From positions 1-8,609 of the forward strand of contig CAZKOT010000045.1 of assembly GCA_964554475.1 (NCBI GenBank): a stretch of DNA of 8,609 nt, given 5' to 3'. The position numbers were made by a program, and so were the translations under genes. The notes below the pieces were generated by a model. The model was not told where the DNA came from. It saw only the letters and a list, made by a program, of their open reading frames with translations, and did not search any database. Of this stretch, positions 1-8,181 are shown piece by piece (position 1 is the stretch's first letter; the number at the start of each line of letters is the position of its first letter). This stretch comes from CAJKWP01 sp964554475. GTDB lineage: Bacteria > Bacillota > Clostridia > Christensenellales > UBA1242.

Positions 1-59
1 CGCTTGGAAAGCGTGTGGGTGTAACAGCCCCGCAGGTTCGAATCCTGTTCTCTCCGCCA
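1..59 (+). tRNA. tRNA-Ser(GGA), 3' part (5' end outside the window)
   Basis: This is the 3' part of a serine tRNA. The anticodon arm is CGC-TTGGAAA-GCG, giving anticodon GGA at 6-8, which reads TCC/TCT. A long class II variable arm follows (about 14-31, with GGG near 17-19 facing CCC near 28-30), as is typical of tRNA-Ser. The T arm is GCAGG-TTCGAAT-CCTGT (32-48), then the acceptor strand, discriminator G56 and an encoded CCA (57-59). The acceptor 5' strand and the D arm are cut off by the window edge, so integrity cannot be judged. It points toward the minus-strand gene cluster and is convergent with it. Confidence 0.95.
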
Positions 60-76
60 AAAACGAGCTGGATTTG

Positions 77-104
77 ACACAATCTTTTACGGTTGTGTTT
101 TTTT
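77..104 (+). terminator. Rho-independent terminator after tRNA-Ser
   Basis: ACACAA (77-82) pairs perfectly with TTGTGT (93-98) around a loop of about 10 nt, and the hairpin runs into T98-T104. It lies 17 nt after the tRNA CCA end, where a terminator of the tRNA transcript is expected. The stem is short and contains only two G-C pairs, so it is moderate in strength. There is no U-tract in the other direction, so it should not stop the minus-strand genes. Confidence 0.75.
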
Positions 105-406
105 ACAGGGTTTCTATTGTTTCAATTAATGTCAAGCATGTCGCCTAAGAGAAAATTAAAAATCTTGTAATTATTCCGTTGTCGTAAACAAGTTACAATT
201 TAATAAGGGTTTTTCAACTGTTGTCAAAATTGACAATAAATATTTCGAAAATCAACTTAAATCAATAAATTACATAATCAGAATATGTAACCAAAGCCGA
301 AAATAAAAACTCAATTGGTCTTAACAAAAATGCTATATCGAACACTAAACTTTAATTCAAATCGAAAAATAATTTTTTGCTTAATATTTGTTAATTGTCA
401 TATTAT
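105..406. other. Intergenic region without recognisable genes
   Basis: This stretch lies between the tRNA terminator and the stop codon of the 1313-aa gene. I find no ORF with a plausible start and RBS (the longest ATG reading I checked, near 129, gives 13 codons) and no RNA gene. It has no clear GC-rich hairpin with a T-tract for the minus strand, so the terminator of the large-protein genes is not identified. The only structured element is the small dyad at 221-236. The region is A/T-rich and may be the 3' boundary of the cluster. Confidence 0.6.
221..236. repeat. Perfect short inverted repeat TTGTCAA-AA-TTGACAA
   Basis: Seven-base arms TTGTCAA (221-227) and TTGACAA (230-236) are separated by AA. 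No T-run follows on either strand, so it does not look like a terminator. It could be a protein-binding dyad or a chance palindrome in AT-rich DNA. No promoter with good spacing was found beside it. Confidence 0.35.
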
Positions 407-3400
407 TTAGGATATAAAAAACTTTGAATATTCCATTATTAATTCATATAATTTTTCTTCAGTCAACAATCCTTTTGCAATGGAAATTTTCAAATACTGT
501 CCATTAAATGCATCAAACATAACATTTGGAACACCTTCAAAATCTGCATAAGTAAACAAGCCATATAATTCAACATCAGCACTCATTTGCTCCTGATTAA
601 TTTGCATTGTCTCTGCATCAACTTGAAAAATATTTATTAATCCTTCTGTTTTTGCAGGCACAGATAATAATCCGTTGACATAATAACACAAATGCCTATA
701 AGTTACTGGACTCCATGAATTTGTGAACTCTTGTTCAAAAACAACATTTATAAGTTGAACTCTTGTCCATGCTAATTCATCATTTTCACCAAAAATTTGC
801 TTATTAAAATAATGACCCAAAAATTCATTTGCATTATTATGATTTAACCAAATATATTGATTTAAATCAAAATCCCAAAAGCCATGTTCATAAATAACTT
901 TTACATCTGTTCCGTCACTAAAATATAGACGAATAATATCGTAAACCCTTTCTCCATGACTGTCGATAAATGTTATTGGTGCAACATCAAACTGACCTGT
1001 CCACAAATTCCATACCAGTAGCATTTCCGTGCCATCTAAATCTTCAACCGCTTTTTGAGTTCCGTCTGCAAGTGTTATGAGTGTTCCAGAAGCAACACAA
1101 CCACCCGATGTAGAATAATAAACAATAACTGATCTTTGTGCACCTGTTAAAACATCAGTTACATAAATTGTAGTTTGTGAAGTTATACTATCTGCAAGTT
1201 TGTGAAGTCTTAAGGTAAAAGAAGACCCCGTTAATATTACTCCGCCAGCTCCTATATTTTGATTAGCTAATTCGTCAATACCAATATTAACTCCATCCTT
1301 GCCTGAATATGTAATTTTGTATTCTCGAACTCCGCTAGATATATTTATTGTAATAGCTTCACTTCCGCCAATGTCAGCCACATCATCTGGCGACAAGATT
1401 TTAGTTAGGTTAAATTTTATCCATGTTGCATAAAGTATTGTGTTTGTATAATCACTATGAGTAACTTTTAAATTTCCGCTTGTATCATAATAATTGGCGC
1501 CATATATCATAAGAATAGAATTATCTGGATTATTAAGAATAATTTCATCGTAAAAAGTATAATATCCCTCAAAAATATAACCAGTTCGGCTTGGAATTGT
1601 AATATTTGAAAATCTTCCATTAACGGCAATAATTGAATCCGTTCCACCTGAACCTAAACGTTTGTCAAACGTTATTATTGGCAAGTTGTAAGTCATGTCA
1701 TTTGATTCGACTGTTATTTCTTCACCATTATATTCTTTGGTAAATGTTACATAAATAACAGGATTTCTTGTTGCAGAATCACTTAAAACAGTCAGATTTC
1801 CACTTGTTTCATCAATAGAAATACCAGTTCCATCTCTTAAATAGAATTTTGGAGTTATTTCACAAAAAGAGGAATAAATATCAATATGATTAATGCTAAC
1901 ATTAGTTATTTCATTTCGAGGATTTGTAATATTTAATTCGGTTTCAACATTTCTATTAAAAATTGCAATTGGTTTTATTGGAAAATACATTGTTATAAAT
2001 GAGCTGTTTTCAATTGTAGTTTGCTCAGTATAATTAGTTGAGAAAATATAAGTCAAGTGTTTGTTATTTAAAAATCCATCAGAAAATTCTATATGATACA
2101 TAATATTATTATTGTTTCCATTTTCTCCTGCTCTTGCCGTTATAGTGTTTATTAACTTATCATTTTGTTCGCTGTTTTTCGAAATATAAGCGTTTGATGA
2201 AATATTATAAAACGGACTTAATCCATAATTTAAAGGAGATAAATTATTATATTTAATCCATAAATCAGCACTCCAACCTTCTTCTAATTCTGGACTGTTT
2301 GTATTGATGGGTCTACGTGCTGTTTCTCCACTTTTGTAATCTCCATTTGGGTCAAAATTAACTGAAAAATTAGACAAATTAAGTGTGTTAACTATCATAG
2401 TATGAATTTGAAAATTTCCTTCATTACATTTATACGCATAACTGATTTGTATTCCTGCATGGCAATTTTGAGAAATATAAAGTTTATTTAAAGAAGTATA
2501 TATTTTTGCCGTAACTTCACAAAACAATGATAAATTTGGAATAATATATTCACCTAATCCATCATTGTCATTATATTTTGTTCCACTGTAAGAAATTGTC
2601 TTATTACTTGCAAAACCATGTCCATTAAATATTGGATTTAAATTAACTGTTTGACCTCTATCAATTGTTGTCAAACCAAAAACAACACTTTCAGCAGGAA
2701 CATAAATATTAATTGTTTTTGTCGTTGTTGTTGTGACTCCATTAATTATGCTTTTTAATCTTACTGTCAAATATGGATTGTCATTATTCATTGAAGATAA
2801 CGAATTAATTGTTAAAGTGTTTCCGTTTATTGTTACAAGATTTGAATATCCTAAACTTCCGCCAATAATTTGGACCTCATAGTCTTTATCTGTTGTATTG
2901 AAAGGTGTCCAAATTGCTCCAAAAACAAGTGATTCATTTGGACAAACTTTTTCTATTGTCGGGTTAAAATACTCACCATTTTTCATTATATTTCCAAACT
3001 CAATCTTTGTTGCAACAACATTTTCAATTATTAATGATTTTGAAATTGGCAAAACATCAACATTTGATACTGTAATAATAATTTCAGTTCCTATTTCTGC
3101 TGTTTCGTTTATTTGAAGTTTTCCGTTTTTGTCAATTGTTGCAATGCTTTCATTGACATTTAATGAGTATTCAATTAAAGTATTACTTGCATAATTTGGA
3201 TTTGCAACTGCTAAAAAATCATAGGATAATTGTTGTTGAACCATTGTTTTATTACTGTCAATACCTTTCCATGAAATGCTCTCAACTGGAATATTGACTG
3301 AAATTTCAATTGTGCCTGAATAAGTTGTTAAAATTTCTTCATCTATCTCATCCTCAATAAAAGCACTAACAAAAATTTTTGCCTCTTTATTTGTTATTCC

Positions 3401-4348
3401 TGATTTTATAATTAAAATATCGTCAGTTAAATAATAAATGCCGTCAATTTCAATTAATCCGTCAACATATTCATTTCCTCTTTCAATGACATAATGAGGT
3501 GTTTTTGAACTACTAGCTCCATTAATAGTAAATGAAAATTCAATTTCATCTCCGCTTGTGCCTCTAGAAATTGCAACAGTTTTATCTGAATAAATTTCAA
3601 CGGTGCTTGTTGGTCTGAAAATATTAAATGTTAAGTTGTTGATTGAAACTAAATTTTGCCCAGGTAAGTATGCTCTAACTGAAAAAGTTTCCTCATCTGA
3701 TGGTATTTGATTAAAATCTTTAACAAAAATTCTGCCGTTTTCAACATATGCAAAATCATTCCCGTCAACAATTTCAAATTGTATTTCATTTAAAGAAACA
3801 GTTGTATCAAGTGGCAGTAATTCTATAGTTGGCACAAAACTAGTTCCTGCTTGAATTGTTGATTTATCAAAATAAATTTCAATTGTTTCAACAGGAATTT
3901 TTTCAACAATAACATTTGTTTTTTCAGTAATACTATCAGTCGAAACTTCAAATGTGATTATACTGTCAACTTCGGCATTTTCTTTTGCTTTAACTGTAAT
4001 AATAGTTTTTCCTTGAATATTTGGAGAAATATTTAAGATTTCGGCATTGTTAGAAATTTCAAAACTTGGAATTGTATTTGAATACCATGGAGTTTGATTA
4101 ACTGTAATTGTAAATTCTCTATTTGGTTTTATTGCTACTTGTTCATTTGGCAACTGAGTAATATTCTCTCCTGAAACTTCTAACGTTAAACTTTCAGTTG
4201 GCACAATTTCAAAATTAACTTCTTTTTTGTCGGCATAAGTAAAGTTATCATTAAACAAAAACATAAAACCTGAAAAAGCAAAACATAATCCTAATATAAT
4301 TAAGATTGACAACTTCACAAAAAGTTTAATCTCTTTAACTTTTTTCAC
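407..4348 (-). CDS. Large Ig-like/InlB-repeat surface protein with C-terminal Hint domain
   Basis: A 1313-aa secreted or surface protein. Residues 1-39 are a signal peptide: basic start MKKVKEIK, hydrophobic core about 11-32, likely cleavage after TYA39. Residues about 47-890 are beta-rich modules of bacterial Ig-like (BIG2) type; several begin with a related segment, e.g. IPVETIEI (151), IPVESISW (353), VPAESVVF (550). Residues about 889-976 form an InlB B-repeat (ITFDKR, then RTGYIFEGYYT and ILYATW). Another Ig-like module (about 985-1078) leads straight into a Hint domain beginning with Cys1084 (GGCVASGTLITLADGT). His1155 in YEHGFW fits the block B His. The usual closing VHN is replaced by YYVNGLLSVP (about 1222), and about 85 further residues follow. 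No LPXTG signal is seen. The start is GTG immediately after the upstream stop, with GGAGG 8 nt before it. Hint domains carry out N-S acyl shift self-cleavage; processing here is inferred, and the target and role are unknown. Confidence 0.93.
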   Translation of the reverse strand: MKKVKEIKLFVKLSILIILGLCFAFSGFMFLFNDNFTYADKKEVNFEIVPTESLTLEVSGENITQLPNEQVAIKPNREFTITVNQTPWYSNTIPSFEISNNAEILNISPNIQGKTIITVKAKENAEVDSIITFEVSTDSITEKTNVIVEKIPVETIEIYFDKSTIQAGTSFVPTIELLPLDTTVSLNEIQFEIVDGNDFAYVENGRIFVKDFNQIPSDEETFSVRAYLPGQNLVSINNLTFNIFRPTSTVEIYSDKTVAISRGTSGDEIEFSFTINGASSSKTPHYVIERGNEYVDGLIEIDGIYYLTDDILIIKSGITNKEAKIFVSAFIEDEIDEEILTTYSGTIEISVNIPVESISWKGIDSNKTMVQQQLSYDFLAVANPNYASNTLIEYSLNVNESIATIDKNGKLQINETAEIGTEIIITVSNVDVLPISKSLIIENVVATKIEFGNIMKNGEYFNPTIEKVCPNESLVFGAIWTPFNTTDKDYEVQIIGGSLGYSNLVTINGNTLTINSLSSMNNDNPYLTVRLKSIINGVTTTTTKTINIYVPAESVVFGLTTIDRGQTVNLNPIFNGHGFASNKTISYSGTKYNDNDGLGEYIIPNLSLFCEVTAKIYTSLNKLYISQNCHAGIQISYAYKCNEGNFQIHTMIVNTLNLSNFSVNFDPNGDYKSGETARRPINTNSPELEEGWSADLWIKYNNLSPLNYGLSPFYNISSNAYISKNSEQNDKLINTITARAGENGNNNNIMYHIEFSDGFLNNKHLTYIFSTNYTEQTTIENSSFITMYFPIKPIAIFNRNVETELNITNPRNEITNVSINHIDIYSSFCEITPKFYLRDGTGISIDETSGNLTVLSDSATRNPVIYVTFTKEYNGEEITVESNDMTYNLPIITFDKRLGSGGTDSIIAVNGRFSNITIPSRTGYIFEGYYTFYDEIILNNPDNSILMIYGANYYDTSGNLKVTHSDYTNTILYATWIKFNLTKILSPDDVADIGGSEAITINISSGVREYKITYSGKDGVNIGIDELANQNIGAGGVILTGSSFTLRLHKLADSITSQTTIYVTDVLTGAQRSVIVYYSTSGGCVASGTLITLADGTQKAVEDLDGTEMLLVWNLWTGQFDVAPITFIDSHGERVYDIIRLYFSDGTDVKVIYEHGFWDFDLNQYIWLNHNNANEFLGHYFNKQIFGENDELAWTRVQLINVVFEQEFTNSWSPVTYRHLCYYVNGLLSVPAKTEGLINIFQVDAETMQINQEQMSADVELYGLFTYADFEGVPNVMFDAFNGQYLKISIAKGLLTEEKLYELIMEYSKFFIS

Positions 4349-7105
4349 CTATACGACCTCCATTCTTAACAGTAGGTTCGTTATGTCATTTGTATCTAAA
4401 ATTCCATTACAATTAAGTAAAATATTTCCATCAATATATCTATAAAATCCACTATTTGTCACATCAAAAATTGTTACTTCATTCTCCTTAATTATACCAT
4501 GAATAATTGCTGTTCCATTAGCATTTAAAGTAATTGTTAAAATTTGTGATATATTTTCATTTATTACTGTTTGAGTGTATGTCTTAACAAATTCTTGACC
4601 TATGTAATTAATCGGTTTAACTGACCCTTTGGTTAAAGCAGTATTAAATTTTGTAACTTGTGTTCCTTGTATATTAAGAAAAGCCACACTGCATAAATCG
4701 TCTTCAATCAATGCTGGATTAAAATTAAAGTCACTAATACTAACAAGTGTCGGATAGTCGCCTTGTAAAGTTATTTCTTTAATTATTATAACATAATTTT
4801 CCAATCTGTAAATACCTGAAATTTGAGCTGAAACTAATGAATTGATTTGACTTGTGTAACTAAATGTTCCGTCAGTGGTAAGAGTTAAACTAATACTATA
4901 AATCTCATTATTTTTATTAAATAATGCCGTCCAAACTCCAATAAAATTTTGTCCTGTATAATCTGCCTCACCATATAAATCATTAATAGTTGGCGGAGGA
5001 AATCCCTCAAAATTGGAATAATAAATTAAATCATTTGTTACAAAAGTTTCTAAAATATCTTGTGCTGTAATTGAAGTTAGCATTCCGCTATCAGTGAAAA
5101 TTTGCTCATTTTCTAAAATATGATTAAGTATATTGATATTTTCGCCAGTTTTTCCATTTAGCGCGTCTTGCAAAGTTTGCTTTCCTGTAAGTAAGACTAT
5201 AACACTGTCTTCAATAAAATTAATCGTGATTGTAAAATTGTTTAATTTTCGCTCGACAATAACAGCTGTATCGACTGTGAAAGTATAATCAGATAATTCG
5301 GTAAACAATAATTCACTTGTATCGATTAAATAAGTGTTTAAATATTGTGTGCTATCCTCACCAAACACAACAGAAATATCATAAAGGTCATTTGTTGAAA
5401 GTTTTCCGTCCCAACCACTTCCATATTGATAACTCTTTGTTGTAATTCCATTAAAAGTTATTGTTGTTGTGCTAACTGGCAATCTTTCAAATGATATGTC
5501 GAGCGGGTCTTCATCACTAACAATTTCAAAACTTGCAGATGCGGGAATAAAACCACTTCTTGCCCCAACAATCTCACCATTTGCCAAAATTTTATCTATT
5601 GAAAGCCCTGCTGAAGTTATACTTAATATTGCTGAAATTGGAACATTAACAATTGTTAGATTAAACGAACCACTTAAAATATTAACTGCTTCTTCATTAT
5701 CATCTTCAAATTCAAACTGCCATGAAATGTTTATATCACTAGCCGGTTCAATGTTTACAATTTGGTAATTTGTTGTTTTAACATAAACAAAAAGTTCTGC
5801 TCCGCTTTGAGTTGAAATGTTTTCACTTCTTATAAGAGTTGAAATATCACCTATCAAAAAAGCAACTGCTAAAAAATTTGTTTCACTTAAAATTTCATCT
5901 GCAATATTATTGCTTTTGAAATTATATATATAATTGTCATTAATCTTTCTTGTAATTGTTTTTTCCAATAACAAAGTTGTTTTGTTTTCATAGTCATAGA
6001 ATTTTAATAAAACATTTTCAGTCAATTCAAAAACAGCATAATAGGTCATATCACTTTCAAGATTTTCAATTTGCGTAATTGTGTTTCCAAACCCATCCGT
6101 CCAGTATTTAAATTCATAACCTTCCTGTATTGCAATTGTTGAAGTTGGATTAAGAAGCGAAATTGCTCCTAAACTATTTTGATAGGTTGTTGAATTACTA
6201 TTATAATTTATATCCGTAAAATTATATCCATTAAAAATTGCATAATAAACATTATATGTTGGCTCTGGAGGTGGAGGCAAGTGTGACAATTCTTCTTCAT
6301 AGTTTGCAAGCAAAACAATTAAGTCTTCATAATCTTGTTTGTTTTCTAATTGTTCTTTTTGTCCTAAACTTAAATTATTGTAAAGTTCAATGAGATACTT
6401 TGCAGACTGATAATTTTCCTCCGTTATTTCTGTTATTTCAAAAGTCATAGCAAAAACACTTTGAATTTGTTGTAACTCTTCATCTATTTCATCAGATTCA
6501 ATCACCGATATAGGTGAAAGATTTAAGGTTTTTGTTTTACCCGCATAGGAATAATTGATAATAATTTCTCCTCCATCATCATCCAAAGTCAAAGGCAATT
6601 TTTTATCCCAATCCCAGTTATTAACAATTTTGCCTGGAGCATTTGAATAATTTGCCTGAACTGATAATCCCAAAAAATCCCAATATTCACCAACATAAAA
6701 TACAGTCTTTTGTGGCTGAGAAATTGCGCTTAAACTTTCCAAATCTTTATTCACAACAGCAATTTGGAAAGAAGTTGTTATTGTTACTTCATTTTCAGTG
6801 TAGGAAATTGTAATAACATTATCAATTATCGTAAGTTGTTCTGTTTTGTCAATTATATAGTCCTCAACAATTCGCTCCGCTCCACTTTTGTATTTTGCTT
6901 TAACTTGCAAGCCATCATCATTAAATAATTCTTCTTCAACATAATTTATCTTGTTTGGTAGTCTCACAATTTCAATGCTTTCTAATTCATTAAATCTAGT
7001 TAATAAACTTAAAACAATTCCCGTCAACAATGAAAGGACAACAAAAGAAACTAAAACAATAATTTTCAGTGTTGCACTATTTATTTTTTTCTTTGGTTGG
7101 AGCAT
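4349..7105 (-). CDS. Membrane-anchored modular surface protein (Ig-like, helical, InlB-like, lipocalin-like modules)
   Basis: A 918-aa protein when started at ATG 7105, which has AAGGA 6 nt upstream; the open frame continues to a TTG at 7150 with no comparable RBS, so the shorter start is chosen. A basic head (MLQPKKK) and a hydrophobic segment (about 13-36) act as a signal anchor. Residues about 41-118 and 121-200 are two Ig-like (Big_3-type) modules. Residues about 206-274 form a helical module around LSLGQKEQLENKQDYEDL, of the three-helix kind with LTDEQK-like cores found in Clostridia surface proteins (family resemblance from memory). PPPPEP (277-282) is a linker. Residues about 284-360 resemble an InlB B-repeat (GYEFKYWTDGFG, TYYAVF). 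Further beta-rich modules follow, and two copies of a lipocalin-like beta unit (about 720-780 and 838-900, each with a T-x-DGT or NANGT strand and a later SG-x-YR strand) close the protein. No LPXTG or catalytic motif is seen. Probable exposed binding or structural protein; ligand unknown. Confidence 0.88.
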   Translation of the reverse strand: MLQPKKKINSATLKIIVLVSFVVLSLLTGIVLSLLTRFNELESIEIVRLPNKINYVEEELFNDDGLQVKAKYKSGAERIVEDYIIDKTEQLTIIDNVITISYTENEVTITTSFQIAVVNKDLESLSAISQPQKTVFYVGEYWDFLGLSVQANYSNAPGKIVNNWDWDKKLPLTLDDDGGEIIINYSYAGKTKTLNLSPISVIESDEIDEELQQIQSVFAMTFEITEITEENYQSAKYLIELYNNLSLGQKEQLENKQDYEDLIVLLANYEEELSHLPPPPEPTYNVYYAIFNGYNFTDINYNSNSTTYQNSLGAISLLNPTSTIAIQEGYEFKYWTDGFGNTITQIENLESDMTYYAVFELTENVLLKFYDYENKTTLLLEKTITRKINDNYIYNFKSNNIADEILSETNFLAVAFLIGDISTLIRSENISTQSGAELFVYVKTTNYQIVNIEPASDINISWQFEFEDDNEEAVNILSGSFNLTIVNVPISAILSITSAGLSIDKILANGEIVGARSGFIPASASFEIVSDEDPLDISFERLPVSTTTITFNGITTKSYQYGSGWDGKLSTNDLYDISVVFGEDSTQYLNTYLIDTSELLFTELSDYTFTVDTAVIVERKLNNFTITINFIEDSVIVLLTGKQTLQDALNGKTGENINILNHILENEQIFTDSGMLTSITAQDILETFVTNDLIYYSNFEGFPPPTINDLYGEADYTGQNFIGVWTALFNKNNEIYSISLTLTTDGTFSYTSQINSLVSAQISGIYRLENYVIIIKEITLQGDYPTLVSISDFNFNPALIEDDLCSVAFLNIQGTQVTKFNTALTKGSVKPINYIGQEFVKTYTQTVINENISQILTITLNANGTAIIHGIIKENEVTIFDVTNSGFYRYIDGNILLNCNGILDTNDITNLLLRMEVV
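4357..4361 (-). promoter_or_regulatory. RBS (GGAGG) inside the 3' end of the 918-aa gene
   Basis: GGAGG on the minus strand is followed by 8 nt and then GTG at 4348-4346. The site lies within the last codons of the upstream gene, whose TAG (4351-4349) directly abuts the GTG. This decides the GTG start and implies translational coupling of the two large genes. Confidence 0.85.
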
Positions 7106-7111
7106 TTTATT

Positions 7112-7116
7112 TCCTT
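7112..7116 (-). promoter_or_regulatory. RBS (AAGGA) of the 918-aa gene
   Basis: AAGGA in an A-rich context lies 6 nt before ATG 7105-7103. It is why the ATG is preferred over the upstream in-frame TTG at 7150. No convincing -35/-10 pair was found in the 50 bp upstream, so the gene may be transcribed from farther upstream. Confidence 0.7.
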
Positions 7117-7155
7117 TTTTTAATTTTGTAATTAATTTTCTATTATTCAATTACA

Positions 7156-7428
7156 TTATGATGGCTGGTTTTTTTTGTCTTGTTTTATGTAAAAATTTAT
7201 ATTATCCTCATAATCTTTTATATTTCCTTCGAAATCTTTTCCCTTTCCAAAAAAATTATCATCAAGTTCTTGACCAATAATTTCAATAATTTATTACCAT
7301 AAAAAATTTTTTCTGCTACCAATTGGGACATCAAACCAAAAACAACCAGCGACATACTCTGGGTTTGTTGCATAACCTTTTTCACTCAATTCATTACTAA
7401 GTTTAATTAATTTATTTCTATTAAACAT
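7156..7428 (-). pseudogene. Interrupted small ORF, possibly a second immunity-type gene
   Basis: ATG at 7428 has AGGAG 8 nt upstream and lies 20 nt after the stop of the 243-aa gene. It opens a 44-codon frame (start MFNRNKLIKLSNELSEKGYA, later FWFDVPIGSRKNFLW) that ends at two consecutive TAA codons (7296-7291). The same frame then runs another 44 codons without a stop, with plausible acidic protein sequence (IIEIIGQELDD, DFEGNIKDYEDN), to TAA 7158-7156. The break follows an A6T6 run (7312-7301). Reading about 16 nt in the shifted frame, by losing one T and gaining one A, would give SRKNFYGNKIIEIIGQ and a continuous protein of about 90 residues. I do not recognise the family. Position suggests a small cytoplasmic partner of the toxin locus. 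Alternatives are a genuine 44-aa gene with a chance downstream frame, or sequencing error. Confidence 0.5.
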
Positions 7429-7436
7429 ATTTTTTT

Positions 7437-7441
7437 CTCCT
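7437..7441 (-). promoter_or_regulatory. RBS (AGGAG) of the interrupted small ORF
   Basis: AGGAG with 8 nt to ATG 7428, the same spacing as the two other GGAGG-type sites in the window. This is the main evidence that the small ORF is, or recently was, translated. Confidence 0.7.
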
Positions 7442-7448
7442 AGCAATT

Positions 7449-8180
7449 TTATTTATTCTTTAATTTATTCCAGAAATCTTTTGAAAAAAAACAACCGTAA
7501 TATCCATTTTCTTTTATATGATTCTTGATTTGTTGGAAGCTTTTTTTATTTCCTTTTTCAGCTTTTAAATATAATTTATCTAATCTTAATCTTGTTTTGA
7601 AAAAATCGACAATATCTTTTTTTATTGTGCATTTTGCCATATCATCAAAAATTTTTATATTCTCTTCTTTTTCCACTTTATTACTCGTTGGGAAAATTAT
7701 ATGTAATAATTTATATGGATAATTTGAATTAAAAGATCGAATAACTGATAAGTCATTACAAAATCTAATTTGTTTGTATATTAATGGTTTATTTTTTTTC
7801 TTTTTAAATAAAAAACAATTTAAAAATTTTTTTTCAATATAACTTGATATAAATTTTAAAAATTTTTCACCATTGTAATTAATTACAAACCAGTTATTAA
7901 TATTTTTTGATTTTTTTTCAACATTATTGCTTTTTGGATTCCACCAACAAGATGTTTTTTTATTTGTATTTTTTATTATTAAATCTATTGTTTTTTCATC
8001 TAATGCAAGCAGAGAATCATTATCAACAAATTCAAATATTTTAAAAAATAATAAATTTTTTCTTGTTAAATTTAAACGAGTTATACAAGTGAAAATTTTT
8101 TTAGCTTTTATAAAATCGTAATTAGATAATTCAAATCCTATTGATTCAGGAGTAAAAATAAATTGAGTAGGTTTTTTCAT
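7449..8180 (-). CDS. Candidate immunity protein, 243 aa, unknown family
   Basis: Starts at ATG 8180 (MKKPTQFIFTPESIG), one base after the toxin stop, with GGAGG 8 nt upstream inside the toxin gene. An in-frame TTG at 8195 is less likely because the RBS would then lie inside the gene. It has no signal peptide or clear membrane segment, so it should be cytoplasmic. Residues are dominated by Lys, Asn, Phe and Ile, with a KKKK run near the middle and a pair of Trp (SCWWNP) about residue 80; the protein is strongly basic. Its DNA is poorer in G+C than the neighbours: 11 of 60 bases at 7561-7620 and 4 of 60 at 7801-7860, against 19 of 60 at 601-660, which hints at separate acquisition. I recognise no family. 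The place right after a toxin C-terminus and the tight coupling suggest it neutralises the toxin. The high basic charge is less usual for an inhibitor, so the role stays an inference. Confidence 0.8.
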   Translation of the reverse strand: MKKPTQFIFTPESIGFELSNYDFIKAKKIFTCITRLNLTRKNLLFFKIFEFVDNDSLLALDEKTIDLIIKNTNKKTSCWWNPKSNNVEKKSKNINNWFVINYNGEKFLKFISSYIEKKFLNCFLFKKKKNKPLIYKQIRFCNDLSVIRSFNSNYPYKLLHIIFPTSNKVEKEENIKIFDDMAKCTIKKDIVDFFKTRLRLDKLYLKAEKGNKKSFQQIKNHIKENGYYGCFFSKDFWNKLKNK

Positions 8181-8181
8181 A

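Noticed and set aside
2898..3116. Plus-strand ORF of 72 aa, and similar ones at 5469-5768, 7525-7722 and 7927-8121
   Set aside because: All lie opposite well-supported minus-strand genes, have no convincing RBS and show no domain character.
407..4348. Sortase (LPXTG) anchoring of the large surface proteins
   Set aside because: No LPXTG-hydrophobic-basic tail exists in either protein; LP-containing stretches such as LPLDT and LPVST are internal and unrelated.
7105..7150. TTG start adding 15 residues to the 918-aa protein
   Set aside because: It has no good RBS, whereas ATG 7105 has AAGGA 6 nt upstream and gives a normal basic-then-hydrophobic N-terminus.
6951..7280. Plus-strand ORF of 109 aa with hydrophobic stretches
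   Set aside because: It is antisense to the signal anchor of the 918-aa gene and to the broken small ORF. The hydrophobic look comes from T-rich complements of A-rich coding DNA, and no RBS is seen.
7294..7315. Programmed -1 frameshift at the tandem slippery runs A AAA AAT and T TTT TTA in the small ORF
   Set aside because: The -1 frame stops after a few codons (MVINY), so a shift would not yield a meaningful extension. Decay or sequence error is simpler.
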